Assembly: GCA_963702105.1 (NCBI GenBank)
Contig: OY969712.1
Span: 3,844,001 to 3,908,000 of the forward strand
DNA: 64,000 bases
Reading direction: 5' to 3'
Source of the DNA: ZC4RG20 sp963702105
Lineage (GTDB): Bacteria > Pseudomonadota > Gammaproteobacteria > Steroidobacterales > Rariloculaceae
Shown: piece by piece, positions 51,191 through 59,975 of the stretch
How positions within the stretch are numbered: the stretch's first letter is position 1
Layout of the letters: each line of letters starts with the position of its first letter
Position numbers and translations under genes: made by a program
Notes under the pieces: model-generated
What the model saw: only the letters and a program-made list of their open reading frames with translations
Told to the model about the DNA's origin: nothing
Database searches by the model: none

Positions 51191-52579
51191 CTAGTGAATT
51201 GCAAGGGCCGGGGCTTGCGGACGGGACGCTCGGTCCGTGCGGACCAGTATGATCCCGTCTCGTTCCTTGAGTGTAATTTGACCGGCGGGTTGCCCATTGT
51301 TCACGGCAGGATCCTGCTTGCCGGCGATCCTCACGAAACCCGGCTCGATGGTGACGGTCTGAGTCCCGTTCCCTTTAGGATTCACGAGCGCTACGCCGTT
51401 CTCGAAATCCCTCCGGTACACGCCCTTGCTCCAGGCAGTCGTCGGCGGCGGCGTCGTCGCGTGACCCAACCAGTCCTTGTCCGCCATTCCGGCGAGGTCG
51501 AACTCGTCGAACCAATAGACGTTATTGTATTCGGGGTTACTGTCGGAAAAGGCGAAGTACCCGTCGTCCATGAGCGACGTTGCGAAGGCGTAGCGGAAGA
51601 ACTGGTAATCCTGCGGGTCGCCTTTCACGGCAAAGATGACGATGTGCGGCGCCGCGGTATTGCTGATGAGCTCCCTATAGGAATCCATAACCATTTGCCA
51701 CGAGCCCCACGTCTCGATCGACCAAGAGACACCCATCGCGCCTTCCATGAGCGCGCCGCCGATCTTCCCCTTGTATTCGGGCTCGCTCAGAAGTCCGCCG
51801 GCCCCTGCCTGCCCATCGACGTTGCCGATTACGAGCGTCCCGGGGGCAAGTTTTCGCACCGTTGCCAGCCAATCCGTCAGGCCCTGGCGATACCACTGCT
51901 GCACCGTCGCCGAATTTGGATCGTCGTTGACTCCGTCGCCGTTCCAGTCCGCAGTCGCGCGGGGTCGCCAGAACCAGCAATCGAGGAACCATGCGTTGAA
52001 CTGTGGAATGGGTTTGAAGAAATTATCGTAGTCCCGCTTGGCAAACCACTCGGGCACGCGGTCCCCATTCGCATCGGGTTTGACGAACCGCATGATGTTC
52101 GTGCTCCAGGTTCCCGGCCACGACGTGACGTGGTCCCCGGCGCTGGTCCGCGCCCACCAGTCCGTGCTCGCGCCGCCGGGCCCCTTTTCGGAAGCCATCT
52201 TATTGTAGATATCGGCTTTCGCCGCGGTACTCAAAGAGTCGGCCGATTCGTTGATGATCGTGTACTTGGCCAGAATCAGATTCGTATTGCCGGCCGCGTT
52301 CGCCCTCTTCCGAATGTCCGCGACCACACCCGCGACATCCGTCCCGTCACTCGCCTTCCAGCCTCTGAACATGCCGAGTATGGCGAGGTCCATTTTGGCG
52401 ACTTGTGCCCTGAAAGCGGGATCCGCAAACTGCCGGCTTCCCAACGCATACGCCCCGATCTTCGGGAACGTCTCCTTTCTCGCGACCGATGTTTGCCCGC
52501 TCGCGCTGAGCGCGCCGCACACCAGAGCTGCGCCCAAAATCGCGGCGCATGCGCGGCGACCGGCGTTCCATGACCCCAT
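51191..52579 (-). CDS. Secreted glycosidase-like TIM-barrel protein (hypothetical glycosyl hydrolase family 15, GHL15-like)
   Basis: This 462-aa protein has a signal peptide (AAILGAALVCGALSASG, cleavage near residue 28). The mature part reads like a barrel: KIGAYALGS, LAILGMFRGW, LILAKYTI, NAWFLDCWFW, TLVIGNVDGQ, GALMEGAMGVSW, and a C-terminal beta domain (GVYRRDFENGVALVNPKG). An embedded ADWNGDGVNDDPNS looks like a dockerin-type calcium loop. It resembles putative GH proteins of the GHL15/DUF4434-like type; activity is unproven. It may trim EPS in the periplasm. I chose the ATG at 52579, directly before the signal peptide. Confidence 0.72.
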   Translation of the reverse strand: MGSWNAGRRACAAILGAALVCGALSASGQTSVARKETFPKIGAYALGSRQFADPAFRAQVAKMDLAILGMFRGWKASDGTDVAGVVADIRKRANAAGNTNLILAKYTIINESADSLSTAAKADIYNKMASEKGPGGASTDWWARTSAGDHVTSWPGTWSTNIMRFVKPDANGDRVPEWFAKRDYDNFFKPIPQFNAWFLDCWFWRPRATADWNGDGVNDDPNSATVQQWYRQGLTDWLATVRKLAPGTLVIGNVDGQAGAGGLLSEPEYKGKIGGALMEGAMGVSWSIETWGSWQMVMDSYRELISNTAAPHIVIFAVKGDPQDYQFFRYAFATSLMDDGYFAFSDSNPEYNNVYWFDEFDLAGMADKDWLGHATTPPPTTAWSKGVYRRDFENGVALVNPKGNGTQTVTIEPGFVRIAGKQDPAVNNGQPAGQITLKERDGIILVRTDRASRPQAPALAIH

Positions 52580-52900
52580 ACTCAAGCCCTCCTTTTCCTG
52601 AATGAGTGCGAAGAGGGCGAGCAAGAGCGGCGGTCGATGGGGTACGGCGCCGAGCGAGAAGCTCTCGAGACGTAAACCGGCAGCTCCGCCATCGTGGACA
52701 TCGTCTTTAGACCGGAAGCTTTGCGTCCTAGCCTTTCAGCTAGTTTGCCCTTTTCGGTTCTGGAAAATGACACAAGCTATTGAACGCCGCAACTGTCTGC
52801 CTGCGGCGACGCCCCGACTTTACAAAATATGCGAAACCGGATACTTGGCGCGCATCACAAACAAGGCGGAGATCGTGGAAGGCCGTCTTCATCGCTGTCC
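52580..52900. other. Intergenic region upstream of the glycosidase-like gene
   Basis: 321 bp between two minus-strand genes. It is somewhat more AT-rich between 52740 and 52860 than its surroundings, which would fit the promoter of the glycosidase-like gene. I see no clear -35/-10, operator pair, hairpin or small gene. Confidence 0.4.
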
Positions 52901-53911
52901 CTAGCGTCCGCCGCGGTGCGAGGCCGGCCTTGCGTTCAGATCCTCGCCGGCCCCTCGCACTCGACGCAGCGTGTTCACGAGGTTGAGCAGTTCCACGAGC
53001 GTCGAGACCGAAAGAAACGAGTAGCTCAACGGCGAGCCCAATCGCTCGAGCACCGACTTCTGATAACGCCAGAATTCCTTGCCCCTGGCTTCGAAGACAG
53101 CCCGGCCCAGGAAGCGGTAATGAATTTGCAGCCGCTGCTTCATGAGCCGCACGAACTCGGCCTCGGCGAAATATTTCGGACCGTGCTTCTGAAAGAAAAG
53201 CAGCGCCTCCGAGCCGTGAGTGTTCAGGACCCTGGCGCGCGAGGTCTGCGATTCGTTGTGCCGCCTCGTGAAGGTCAGTACCTTGAACACGAAACCGAAA
53301 TCGCTTTCCTCGAGCACACGAAAGCACACTTCGTGATCCGCGTGGATGTAAGTGGGGTCGTAGAAGGGCTGCAATTTGCGCACGAGATCGGCGCGTAGCA
53401 GGATGTTCGACGGCGAGCCGAACAGCCCGACCCGGCCCAGCAGCGTGTCCCTGCAGATCTGCGCACCGGGCGTGACGGTTTGACCGCTCGGCAATCCGCC
53501 GAGACTCGGCCACCGCTCCTCGAGGCGGAAGGCGCTCACGAGCCCGATCGAAGGATTCTCGACGGCGAGCCCTACCATCTCGCTCAGGCACTCGGGGTAA
53601 ATCCAGTCGTCGGCGTGAATGACCTTGCAGTACGCGGCCCGGTCGTCGAGATAGGACAGCGCATGGTTCCAATTGTCCATGAGCCCGAGAAACCGGTCGG
53701 TTCTCTGCAGCCTGATCCGCGGTTCCTTGCGGACATACTCTGCGACGATCGCCGCCGTCTCGTCCGTGCTCGCGTTGTCGCAGACGGTGTAGACCCAGTT
53801 CGTATACGTCTGCCGCAGCACGCTCTCGATACATTCGCGGATGTAGGCGGCGCCGTTGTGGACGGGCGTCACGATCTCGACGAGCGGCGATGAGGTATCC
53901 GCGGCAGTCAA
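52901..53911 (-). CDS. GT2-family glycosyltransferase
   Basis: This 336-aa GT-A enzyme opens with VEIVTPVHNGAAYIRECIES and has the nucleotide motif YTVCDNASTDETAAI, the metal-binding site KVIHADDWIYPECL (Asp-Asp) and the acceptor region SPSNILLRADL and YIHADHEVCFRVL. These are standard for inverting EPS glycosyltransferases. It begins 6 bp after the deacetylase stop and ends a five-gene or longer minus-strand operon. Sugar specificity is unknown. Confidence 0.88.
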   Translation of the reverse strand: MTAADTSSPLVEIVTPVHNGAAYIRECIESVLRQTYTNWVYTVCDNASTDETAAIVAEYVRKEPRIRLQRTDRFLGLMDNWNHALSYLDDRAAYCKVIHADDWIYPECLSEMVGLAVENPSIGLVSAFRLEERWPSLGGLPSGQTVTPGAQICRDTLLGRVGLFGSPSNILLRADLVRKLQPFYDPTYIHADHEVCFRVLEESDFGFVFKVLTFTRRHNESQTSRARVLNTHGSEALLFFQKHGPKYFAEAEFVRLMKQRLQIHYRFLGRAVFEARGKEFWRYQKSVLERLGSPLSYSFLSVSTLVELLNLVNTLRRVRGAGEDLNARPASHRGGR

Positions 53912-53917
53912 CGCCCT

Positions 53918-54652
53918 CTACTCCGTCGTCAAGGTGAGCTTGGCGAGGAAGTCGTCCTGCCCGCGCTCGAACCACGGCTGCTTGATCGTGCGGCCGCGCC
54001 GAAGCAGCTCGCTGACCGGCACGAACTCGAACGTAGTTCCGAGTCGCTCGAGAAGCCGCTCCACGGCCTCGACCGTCGGCGCGCGATCGAGATAGCGCTC
54101 CTCGATGTAGTCGTGCAGGTGGTCGTGCATGAGCACGATGCTCCCCGGACCGAGCTTCGGCTCGATGCGGCCGACGAGCGTCTCCGCGTCGTCGTCGAGC
54201 CAGTCCATCGCGATCACGTTCCAGCTGACGATGCGAAGCCCCAGGGATTTGGCGGCGAGGAAAGAGGATGCGGACTGATGGCCGAACGGCGGCCTGAACA
54301 GCCGATGCTCGTTGTAGCGGATGGCCTGCTCCGCCTTGAGGATCTGCTCGCGCGTCTCGCCGAAGCGAACGCGCGCCAGCGACGGATGGCTCCAGCTGTG
54401 GTTGCCGGTATCGTGGCCCGCCTTGTGCGCGCGTTCGACGATGGCCGGGTGCCTCGCGGCGCATTCCCCGACCATGAAGAAGCTCGCGCGTGCCCGGTGG
54501 TCGGCGAGGCAATCGAGCAGCGTGGGCGTAAAGCGGCGGTCCGGGCCGTCGTCGAAAGTCAGCGCGACGGCCGGGCTCCTCGTATGGACCGAAAATATCG
54601 TGCCCGTCACGCGCCAGAGCGTGCGGTGTTTGACCTTATCCAGCAACCACAT
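53918..54652 (-). CDS. Polysaccharide deacetylase (NodB/CE4 family)
   Basis: This 244-aa CE4 esterase has all canonical motifs: VALTFDDGPDRRFTP (motif 1, metal and catalytic Asp), NHSWSHPSL (motif 2, metal His pair), RPPFGH (motif 3), MDWLDD (motif 4) and IVLMHDH (motif 5). It is a classical NodB type, distinct from the XrtA-specific deacetylase at 5037, so the locus has two. It lacks an obvious signal peptide. Its start overlaps the ABC exporter end by 17 bp, suggesting work on the exporter's glycolipid substrate. Confidence 0.92.
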   Translation of the reverse strand: MWLLDKVKHRTLWRVTGTIFSVHTRSPAVALTFDDGPDRRFTPTLLDCLADHRARASFFMVGECAARHPAIVERAHKAGHDTGNHSWSHPSLARVRFGETREQILKAEQAIRYNEHRLFRPPFGHQSASSFLAAKSLGLRIVSWNVIAMDWLDDDAETLVGRIEPKLGPGSIVLMHDHLHDYIEERYLDRAPTVEAVERLLERLGTTFEFVPVSELLRRGRTIKQPWFERGQDDFLAKLTLTTE

Positions 54653-56495
54653 CGCGGGCCTTCACGGGACCTAAGTATTGGGCGTCGACGAGCTGACGGA
54701 ACGCGCCGTCGGCCGCGACGAGCTCTTCGTAGTTCCCCGTCTCGACGATGCGTCCGCCGCGCATGACGACGATCGTATCCGCATGCTGAACCGTGGCGAG
54801 GCGGTGAGCGATGACGATAAGCGTGCAGCGGTGGCGCAGCTTCATGAGCGCCACCTGGACTGACTGCTCAGTCAGGGCGTCCAGCTGATTCGTGGCCTCG
54901 TCGAGAATGAAGATCTGGGGGTTCCGGACCATGGCGCGCGCCAAGGCGATGCGTTGCTTCTGCCCGCCCGAGAGCCGCGTGCCGCGCTCGCCCACGAGCG
55001 TATCGTAACCGTTCGGCAATCGCTCTATGAATTCGTGAGCGTCCGCGGCCTTGGCCGCAGCAACAACGTCCTCGCGCGTCGCGCCGTTGCGCCCGTAGGA
55101 AATATTTTCGGCGATCGAGGCGTTGAAGACGTAGCTTTCCTGCGAGACGAGCGCGATTTGCCTGCGCCAGTCGTGAACGTCGATGTCGCGAAGATCGTCG
55201 CCGTCGATCGTGATGCGGCCTTTGTCGGGGTCGTAGAACCTGAGCAGCAGTTTAATGAGCGTGGTTTTGCCGGCGCCAGAGCCGCCGACGAGGGCGACGA
55301 ACTTCCCTCTGCCGATCGTGAGATCCACGTCCGTGAGAGACTCGGCAGTCGCATTCGGGTAGGTATAACCGATCCCCTCGAATCGAATGCCGGCGCAAAG
55401 CTTCTCCAGCCGCTTCTGGCCGCTCGGCTGCTGACCCTCGTCGGGTGCCAGCATGGCCGCCGTTTCCATGATGGCGGAGCTGTTCGAGTTGATCGAGACA
55501 CGTTCGCGATTCATCTCGACAAGCCGCGGCTGGAGCCTTACGAGCACGAACGCGAACAGGATCAGCTGCGAAAGGTCCGAGGTGATGCTGAGGCGTGTGG
55601 CGAAGACGACGAGCAGAAGCACCGCCCCGGCGATGTCGTAGATGGGCCGCACGCCTTCGGCGACGACGTTCATGCGGTACCAGGCCGCCGAGACCTGTTC
55701 GGACGCCTTCTCGAAGTTCGCGAACTCTCTATCCTGCTGACCGAAGGCGCGAACGATCGGCATGGCCTCCATGACCTCGAGCATGCGGGCAATGAACCTG
55801 CTGTTCACTCTCGTGGCCGCGGCGCCCCTGGCCTTCGCGGACTCGACGAGCCGCTTCGTCGCAAACGAGACGCACGTGCTCACGGCTATCGCCACGAGGG
55901 CCAGCTTCCAGGACAAGACGACGAGCAGGCCTACGTAGACGAGGGACAGGATGCCCGTCGTCGCAACCGTCATCAGCGACTTCAGCGCCTGCGTCGTCCG
56001 GTTCGTCTCCGCATTGATCGCGCCCACGAGCCGGCCGCTGTCGTTCTTCTCGAAAAAGTTGAAGTGCGCCTTCAGCACGCTGTCGAACACCTGGCAGCGG
56101 AGGTCGTGCAGCACGCGCATCGAAAGCGAGATGTTCAACGCGGCGTTCGCGTAGGCCAAAAGTGCTCGCAGAATGACCGTAAACATGATCAACGAGGCTA
56201 GAACGAGCGTCTTCACGTGCGGGTCCAGCCCATCGAACGGATGCGAGAACCACGCGATGAGCCCTGAGCGGTCCGTTCCGTTCGGCTGCCCAGTCTGAAT
56301 CGTATCGAGCAGCGGGATGAACAGCGTCAGGCCGAACCCTTCGGAGACGCTGGCGATCAAGCCCGTCACCAGAACAACCGCGGAGAGCCAGCGGTGGCTG
56401 GCGGCGAGCTTGATGAGCTTCGCGATGGCCGATCGCTCGACCAGCAGCGCGTTTTCCGTTCCCTTCCTGATGGGATTTCTCCTTACAGACAGCAT
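54636..56495 (-). CDS. ABC transporter, fused permease/ATPase (MsbA/PglK-like flippase)
   Basis: This 619-aa half-transporter has six transmembrane helices in its first 330 residues and an ATPase domain with Walker A (VGGSGAGKTTLIKLLL), Q-loop region (IALVSQESYVFNAS), signature LSGGQKQRIALARAM and Walker B/D-loop (FILDEATNQLDALTE), then the switch His (VIAHRLATVQ). It would flip a lipid-linked saccharide across the inner membrane, like PglK. No Wzx flippase or Wzy polymerase is visible in the window, so this may be the flippase for part of the pathway. It lies 31 bp after a GT2 gene. Confidence 0.92.
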   Translation of the reverse strand: MLSVRRNPIRKGTENALLVERSAIAKLIKLAASHRWLSAVVLVTGLIASVSEGFGLTLFIPLLDTIQTGQPNGTDRSGLIAWFSHPFDGLDPHVKTLVLASLIMFTVILRALLAYANAALNISLSMRVLHDLRCQVFDSVLKAHFNFFEKNDSGRLVGAINAETNRTTQALKSLMTVATTGILSLVYVGLLVVLSWKLALVAIAVSTCVSFATKRLVESAKARGAAATRVNSRFIARMLEVMEAMPIVRAFGQQDREFANFEKASEQVSAAWYRMNVVAEGVRPIYDIAGAVLLLVVFATRLSITSDLSQLILFAFVLVRLQPRLVEMNRERVSINSNSSAIMETAAMLAPDEGQQPSGQKRLEKLCAGIRFEGIGYTYPNATAESLTDVDLTIGRGKFVALVGGSGAGKTTLIKLLLRFYDPDKGRITIDGDDLRDIDVHDWRRQIALVSQESYVFNASIAENISYGRNGATREDVVAAAKAADAHEFIERLPNGYDTLVGERGTRLSGGQKQRIALARAMVRNPQIFILDEATNQLDALTEQSVQVALMKLRHRCTLIVIAHRLATVQHADTIVVMRGGRIVETGNYEELVAADGAFRQLVDAQYLGPVKARDVVAG

Positions 56496-56526
56496 TCGCG
56501 CCTCGGACTCGAGCGTACCGCTGGCA

Positions 56527-57420
56527 TTATAGGACCAAGACGCCCTGCTTGACCCCGCCCCAAAATCTTCCCCACAGGCGGCCGAGCCGGGCCGCGAACA
56601 GTATTCGGCCCGGACGCCTTCTGATGCTCCTGATCGCGGAAAACAGGTTGACCCAGTCCCTGAACCCGGACCGTAAGTCCGCAGGCGGCATGTCCAGCCG
56701 CCGGTACCGTTTGTACAGCAGGGCCTGGTACTCGCCGTAGTTCCGCGCCTGGCGAAACGCGGCCCTCACGCTGCTGCGATAGGAAATATGCATGACCGCG
56801 TCCGGCACGAAAGCGAGCTTCGCGCCGCTGCGCTGCGCCTTCCAGCAGAAATCCGTGTCGTGCAGGTAGACCAGCGACGGATCGTAGCCGCCGACGCGCA
56901 CGAAAAGCTCCTTCGTGAAGCCGAGCCCCGAGCCTCCCGCGTGCGGTAGGTACGGCGGATTCCGAAATTCCATGATACCCCGCGACTGCGGATGCACCCA
57001 GAACTTCGTGACCCACGGCTCGTTGAGCGCTTCGACGTCGAAACGCGGCGCCGCCAGTTCCGTCGTCTTCAGCGCCTCGGCCATGGCCGCCATCCAGCCT
57101 TCGTCCACCTGGTCATCGGCGTCGGCGAGCAGGATCAGACGCCCCCGCGCCGCCTCGACACCCCGGTTCACCGCGTAGGACGTGCCCTGCCCTTCCTTGG
57201 CTTCGATAATGCGCATATTCGGGATCGTCTCGAGAAAGCGCTCGGCGATGGCCCGCGAATCGTCCGTGCTGCCGTTGTCTACGAAGACGAGCTCCCAGGT
57301 CCCGGGCCAAGTCTGGCGAGCCATGGCCTCGAGCTGCCGCGCGAGGGTCGCCGCCGCGTTGTAGCAAGGAATGACGACGCTGAGCTGCGGATCGCGTCCC
57401 GACGAACTCACGTCGTTCAC
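56527..57420 (-). CDS. GT2-family glycosyltransferase
   Basis: This 297-aa enzyme has LSVVIPCYNAAATLARQL, the nucleotide loop LVFVDNGSTDDSRAI, the metal site LILLADADDQVDEGWM (DxD) and the HDTDFCWKAQRSG acceptor motif, then a short C-terminal amphipathic region. The GTG start at 57420 overlaps the RfbC stop (GTGA); a longer frame reaching into rfbC is not credible. The family acts at the inner membrane on lipid-linked sugars. Confidence 0.9.
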   Translation of the reverse strand: MNDVSSSGRDPQLSVVIPCYNAAATLARQLEAMARQTWPGTWELVFVDNGSTDDSRAIAERFLETIPNMRIIEAKEGQGTSYAVNRGVEAARGRLILLADADDQVDEGWMAAMAEALKTTELAAPRFDVEALNEPWVTKFWVHPQSRGIMEFRNPPYLPHAGGSGLGFTKELFVRVGGYDPSLVYLHDTDFCWKAQRSGAKLAFVPDAVMHISYRSSVRAAFRQARNYGEYQALLYKRYRRLDMPPADLRSGFRDWVNLFSAIRSIRRRPGRILFAARLGRLWGRFWGGVKQGVLVL

Positions 57421-57959
57421 CGCGCCGCCCTCTCGTAGGCGGGCCAGGCTTCGTCCCGGTCGGAAATCTCCGTCACGGGGTGGGGCCACTGGATGCCGAA
57501 CAGGGCGTCGTCATAACGCGCGCCCGCCTCGAAACCGGGCGCGTAGAACTCGGTATGCTGATACAGGACTTCGGTATCGGGCTCGAGCACCTGAAAGCCG
57601 TGCGCGAAGCCCCGCGGCACCCAGAGCATCCTGTGGTTTTCTTCCGTCAACTCCGCCCCGAACCACCGCAGGTAGGTCGCCGACCCCGGACGCAGGTCCA
57701 CGGCGACATCGAAAATTGCGCCGCGCGTGCACCGGATCAACTTGTCCTCCTCGTGAGGCGCCCTCTGCCAGTGCATGCCGCGCAGTGTGCCCTTGCGCCG
57801 GTTGAACGAGATGTTGACCTGCACGAGGCGGCCGGAAAGCCCGCGCGCCTCGAATTCCCGTTGGCACCACGCCCTCGCAAAGAACCCCCGCTTGTCCTCG
57901 ATCGGTTCGATTTCCACGGTGAACGCCCCCGATAGGGGCGTTTCAACGAACTTCATCAC
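57417..57959 (-). CDS. rfbC: Deoxysugar 3,5-epimerase (RfbC/RmlC-like)
   Basis: This 180-aa cupin epimerase acts on 4-keto-6-deoxy nucleotide sugars. RmlC motifs are present: DKRGFFARAWC, QVNISFNRRKGTLRGMHWQ (catalytic His), DLRPGSATYLRW, RMLWVPRGFAHGFQ and the Tyr/Asp region YAPGFEAGARYDD. In this context, beside RfbF, the substrate may be CDP-4-keto-6-deoxyglucose and not the dTDP form. It starts at GTG 57959 (or ATG 57956), overlapping the SDR stop, and overlaps the next glycosyltransferase start, so the genes are translationally coupled. Confidence 0.9.
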   Translation of the reverse strand: MMKFVETPLSGAFTVEIEPIEDKRGFFARAWCQREFEARGLSGRLVQVNISFNRRKGTLRGMHWQRAPHEEDKLIRCTRGAIFDVAVDLRPGSATYLRWFGAELTEENHRMLWVPRGFAHGFQVLEPDTEVLYQHTEFYAPGFEAGARYDDALFGIQWPHPVTEISDRDEAWPAYERAAR

Positions 57960-58999
57960 CGCACCCAGTACAAGGACTCGTCGACTCGCTTCTGTTCTCT
58001 GAGCTGGGAGAGCACCTTGAGGCGAATCAGGCTCGACTCACGGAAGTTCTCGTCCGCGAATCCGATGGCCTCGAGGCCCGCCTTGAGCGCGGCGATGGAG
58101 TCCTGCAGCGTATGGGCCGGCAGGTGCTCGGGCGCGAGGCGCCGATAGAGGCCGAAATCGACCTGGTAGGACCGCTTGTCGGGCGGTGCGTCCTTGTTGA
58201 TCGACACTTGCGTGCCGGGGATCGCCTCGGCCACGGCCGCGGCGAGGTCCTTGACCTGATAGTTGCACTCGTTGCGCCCGACGTTGATGGCCAGGAAGGG
58301 CCGGCCGTCCGCCGGCCGCTGCAACGCCCATTCGATGGCCCTCGCCATGTCGCGCACGTCGATCAGAGGCCGCCACGGCGTCCCGTCGCTGAGCACTTCG
58401 ATCTTGCCCTTCGCGAGAGCGCAGGCCACGAAGTCGTTGAGCACGAGATCGAGGCGCAGGCGGGGACTGAACCCGCATGCGGTCGGGAAGCGCAGGCTCG
58501 TGACGACCAAGTCATCGCCGGCGTCTTCGGCGATCTCGCGCTCCGTCTCGATCTTCGAGCGGGCGTAGGCCGTGAGCGGGTTGACCGGGGCGCTCTCGTC
58601 CCTGGGCCCGCTGTCCGCGAAGCCGTAGACGCTGCAGGAGGAGGCGAAGACGACTCGCTTGACCCCGGCTTCCTTGGCCATCCGCGTCAACCGCACGCAC
58701 GTGTCGCGATTGATCTCCCCGGTCACCGCTTCGAACGCCTTGCCCATGGGGTCGTTCGAGATGGCCGCGAGCAGCACGATCGCGTCCACTCCGCGAAGCA
58801 GGCCCGCGTCGATGCGGCGCACGTCCGCGAAATATTGCACGTCGAGCACGCTCTCCGGCAGCGGCTCGTTGCTCGTCAAGCACTGACCGAAAAAGCAGGT
58901 GTCTATGCCCGCCAGGTGGGCATCGGGGAACCGCGTCCGCAGATGCCGCGAAACGATCGGGCCGACGTAGCCCATATTGCCGGTAATCAACAAGCGCAT
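57956..58999 (-). CDS. NAD-dependent sugar epimerase/dehydratase (extended SDR)
   Basis: This 347-aa extended SDR has a modified nucleotide motif LLITGNMGYVGPIV (residues 3-16), ASSCSVYG, and the catalytic Tyr/Lys in LTAYARSKIETE. RPLIDVRDMARAIEWAL and INVGRNECNYQVKDLAA are typical of nucleotide-sugar epimerases/reductases in O-antigen loci. It sits between RfbF and RfbC, so it probably converts a CDP- or dTDP-linked deoxysugar; whether it is the 4-reductase or a 4-epimerase cannot be decided. It overlaps rfbC and lies 18 bp after rfbF. Confidence 0.88.
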   Translation of the reverse strand: MRLLITGNMGYVGPIVSRHLRTRFPDAHLAGIDTCFFGQCLTSNEPLPESVLDVQYFADVRRIDAGLLRGVDAIVLLAAISNDPMGKAFEAVTGEINRDTCVRLTRMAKEAGVKRVVFASSCSVYGFADSGPRDESAPVNPLTAYARSKIETEREIAEDAGDDLVVTSLRFPTACGFSPRLRLDLVLNDFVACALAKGKIEVLSDGTPWRPLIDVRDMARAIEWALQRPADGRPFLAINVGRNECNYQVKDLAAAVAEAIPGTQVSINKDAPPDKRSYQVDFGLYRRLAPEHLPAHTLQDSIAALKAGLEAIGFADENFRESSLIRLKVLSQLREQKRVDESLYWVR

Positions 59000-59017
59000 G
59001 ATGCAGTACCTTCCTCG

Positions 59018-59803
59018 CTACCAAACCTTCCATGGCGCGGTCCCGTTCGCCCAGAGCTCCTCGAGGAGCATCTTGTCCCGCAGTGTGTCCATCGGCTGCC
59101 AGAAACCCATGTGCCGGTAGGCGTGCAGCTCGCCCTCCCTCGCGAGGGCCTCCAGCGGGTCGCGCTCCCAGACCGTCGAATCGTTCTCGACATAGCGGAC
59201 GGCGCTGGGCTCGAGCACGAAAAAACCGCCGTTGATCCAGGCGCCGTCGCCGACCGGCTTTTCGTGGAATCGCGAGACCCGATCCGAGCCCGAGGCGAGC
59301 GTGAAAGCCCCGAACCGGCCCGGAGGCTGCACGGCCGTCATCGTCGCCTTCCTGCCGTGCTCGCGGTGAAACGAGACCAGGGCCGTGATGTCCACGTCGC
59401 CGACGCCGTCGCCATAGGTGAAGCAGAACGTCTCGCCGTTGAGATAAGGCTCGACGCGCTTCAGGCGGCCGCCCGTCATGGTCTTGTCGCCCGTGTCCAC
59501 GAGCGTGACGCGCCACGGCTCGGCCCCGGGGTTGTGATACTCCACGCGGTTGTCCCGTAGATCGATCGTCATATCCGCCGACTGCATGAAGTAGTTGACG
59601 AAGTATTCCTTGATGACGTGGCCCTTATAACCGCAGCAGATGATGAAATCGTTGATGCCGTGGGCCGAGTAGATCTGCATGATGTGCCACAGGATCGGCC
59701 GCACGCCGATCTCCACCATCGGCTTCGGGCGAACGGCCGTTTCCTCCGACAAACGCGTGCCGAAGCCGCCTGCGAGAATGACGGCCTGCATCCCTTTACT
59801 CAT
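59018..59803 (-). CDS. rfbF: Glucose-1-phosphate cytidylyltransferase
   Basis: This 261-aa enzyme makes CDP-glucose. The specific N-terminal motif is AVILAGGFGTRLSEET (residues 7-22) followed by RPKPMVEIGVRPILWHIM. RfbF hallmarks include NDFIICCGYKGHVIKEYF, YGDGVGDVDI, INGGFFVLEP and GFWQPMDTLRDKMLLE. It is the first gene of the minus-strand operon running to 52901, with a CRP-like site about 110 bp upstream. CDP-glucose normally goes to the 4,6-dehydratase RfbG, which I do not find in this window; it may lie outside. Confidence 0.94.
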   Translation of the reverse strand: MSKGMQAVILAGGFGTRLSEETAVRPKPMVEIGVRPILWHIMQIYSAHGINDFIICCGYKGHVIKEYFVNYFMQSADMTIDLRDNRVEYHNPGAEPWRVTLVDTGDKTMTGGRLKRVEPYLNGETFCFTYGDGVGDVDITALVSFHREHGRKATMTAVQPPGRFGAFTLASGSDRVSRFHEKPVGDGAWINGGFFVLEPSAVRYVENDSTVWERDPLEALAREGELHAYRHMGFWQPMDTLRDKMLLEELWANGTAPWKVW

Positions 59804-59911
59804 TGAGCGCGTCCTCCGCGCGTTTTGCTGCGATCCGAGACTGCGATCGCCGACGTGAATTTCCGCGACATCGCCTTGTTATGTAATTTACCGACCTGGC
59901 CAGAATTTGAC

Positions 59912-59927
59912 TGTGACGAGGGTCACT
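59912..59927. promoter_or_regulatory. CRP/Clp-like operator upstream of rfbF
   Basis: The sequence TGTGA-CGAGGG-TCACT matches nine of the ten consensus half-site bases with the right spacer. It is in the 172-bp gap between the acyltransferase stop and the rfbF start, 109 bp before the ATG, a position suited to control of the deoxysugar/export operon. Confidence 0.5.
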
Positions 59928-59975
59928 GACGCGTCACGCGGGAAGGCGCGAGCTGCGGGGAATGCGCCCGAGACC

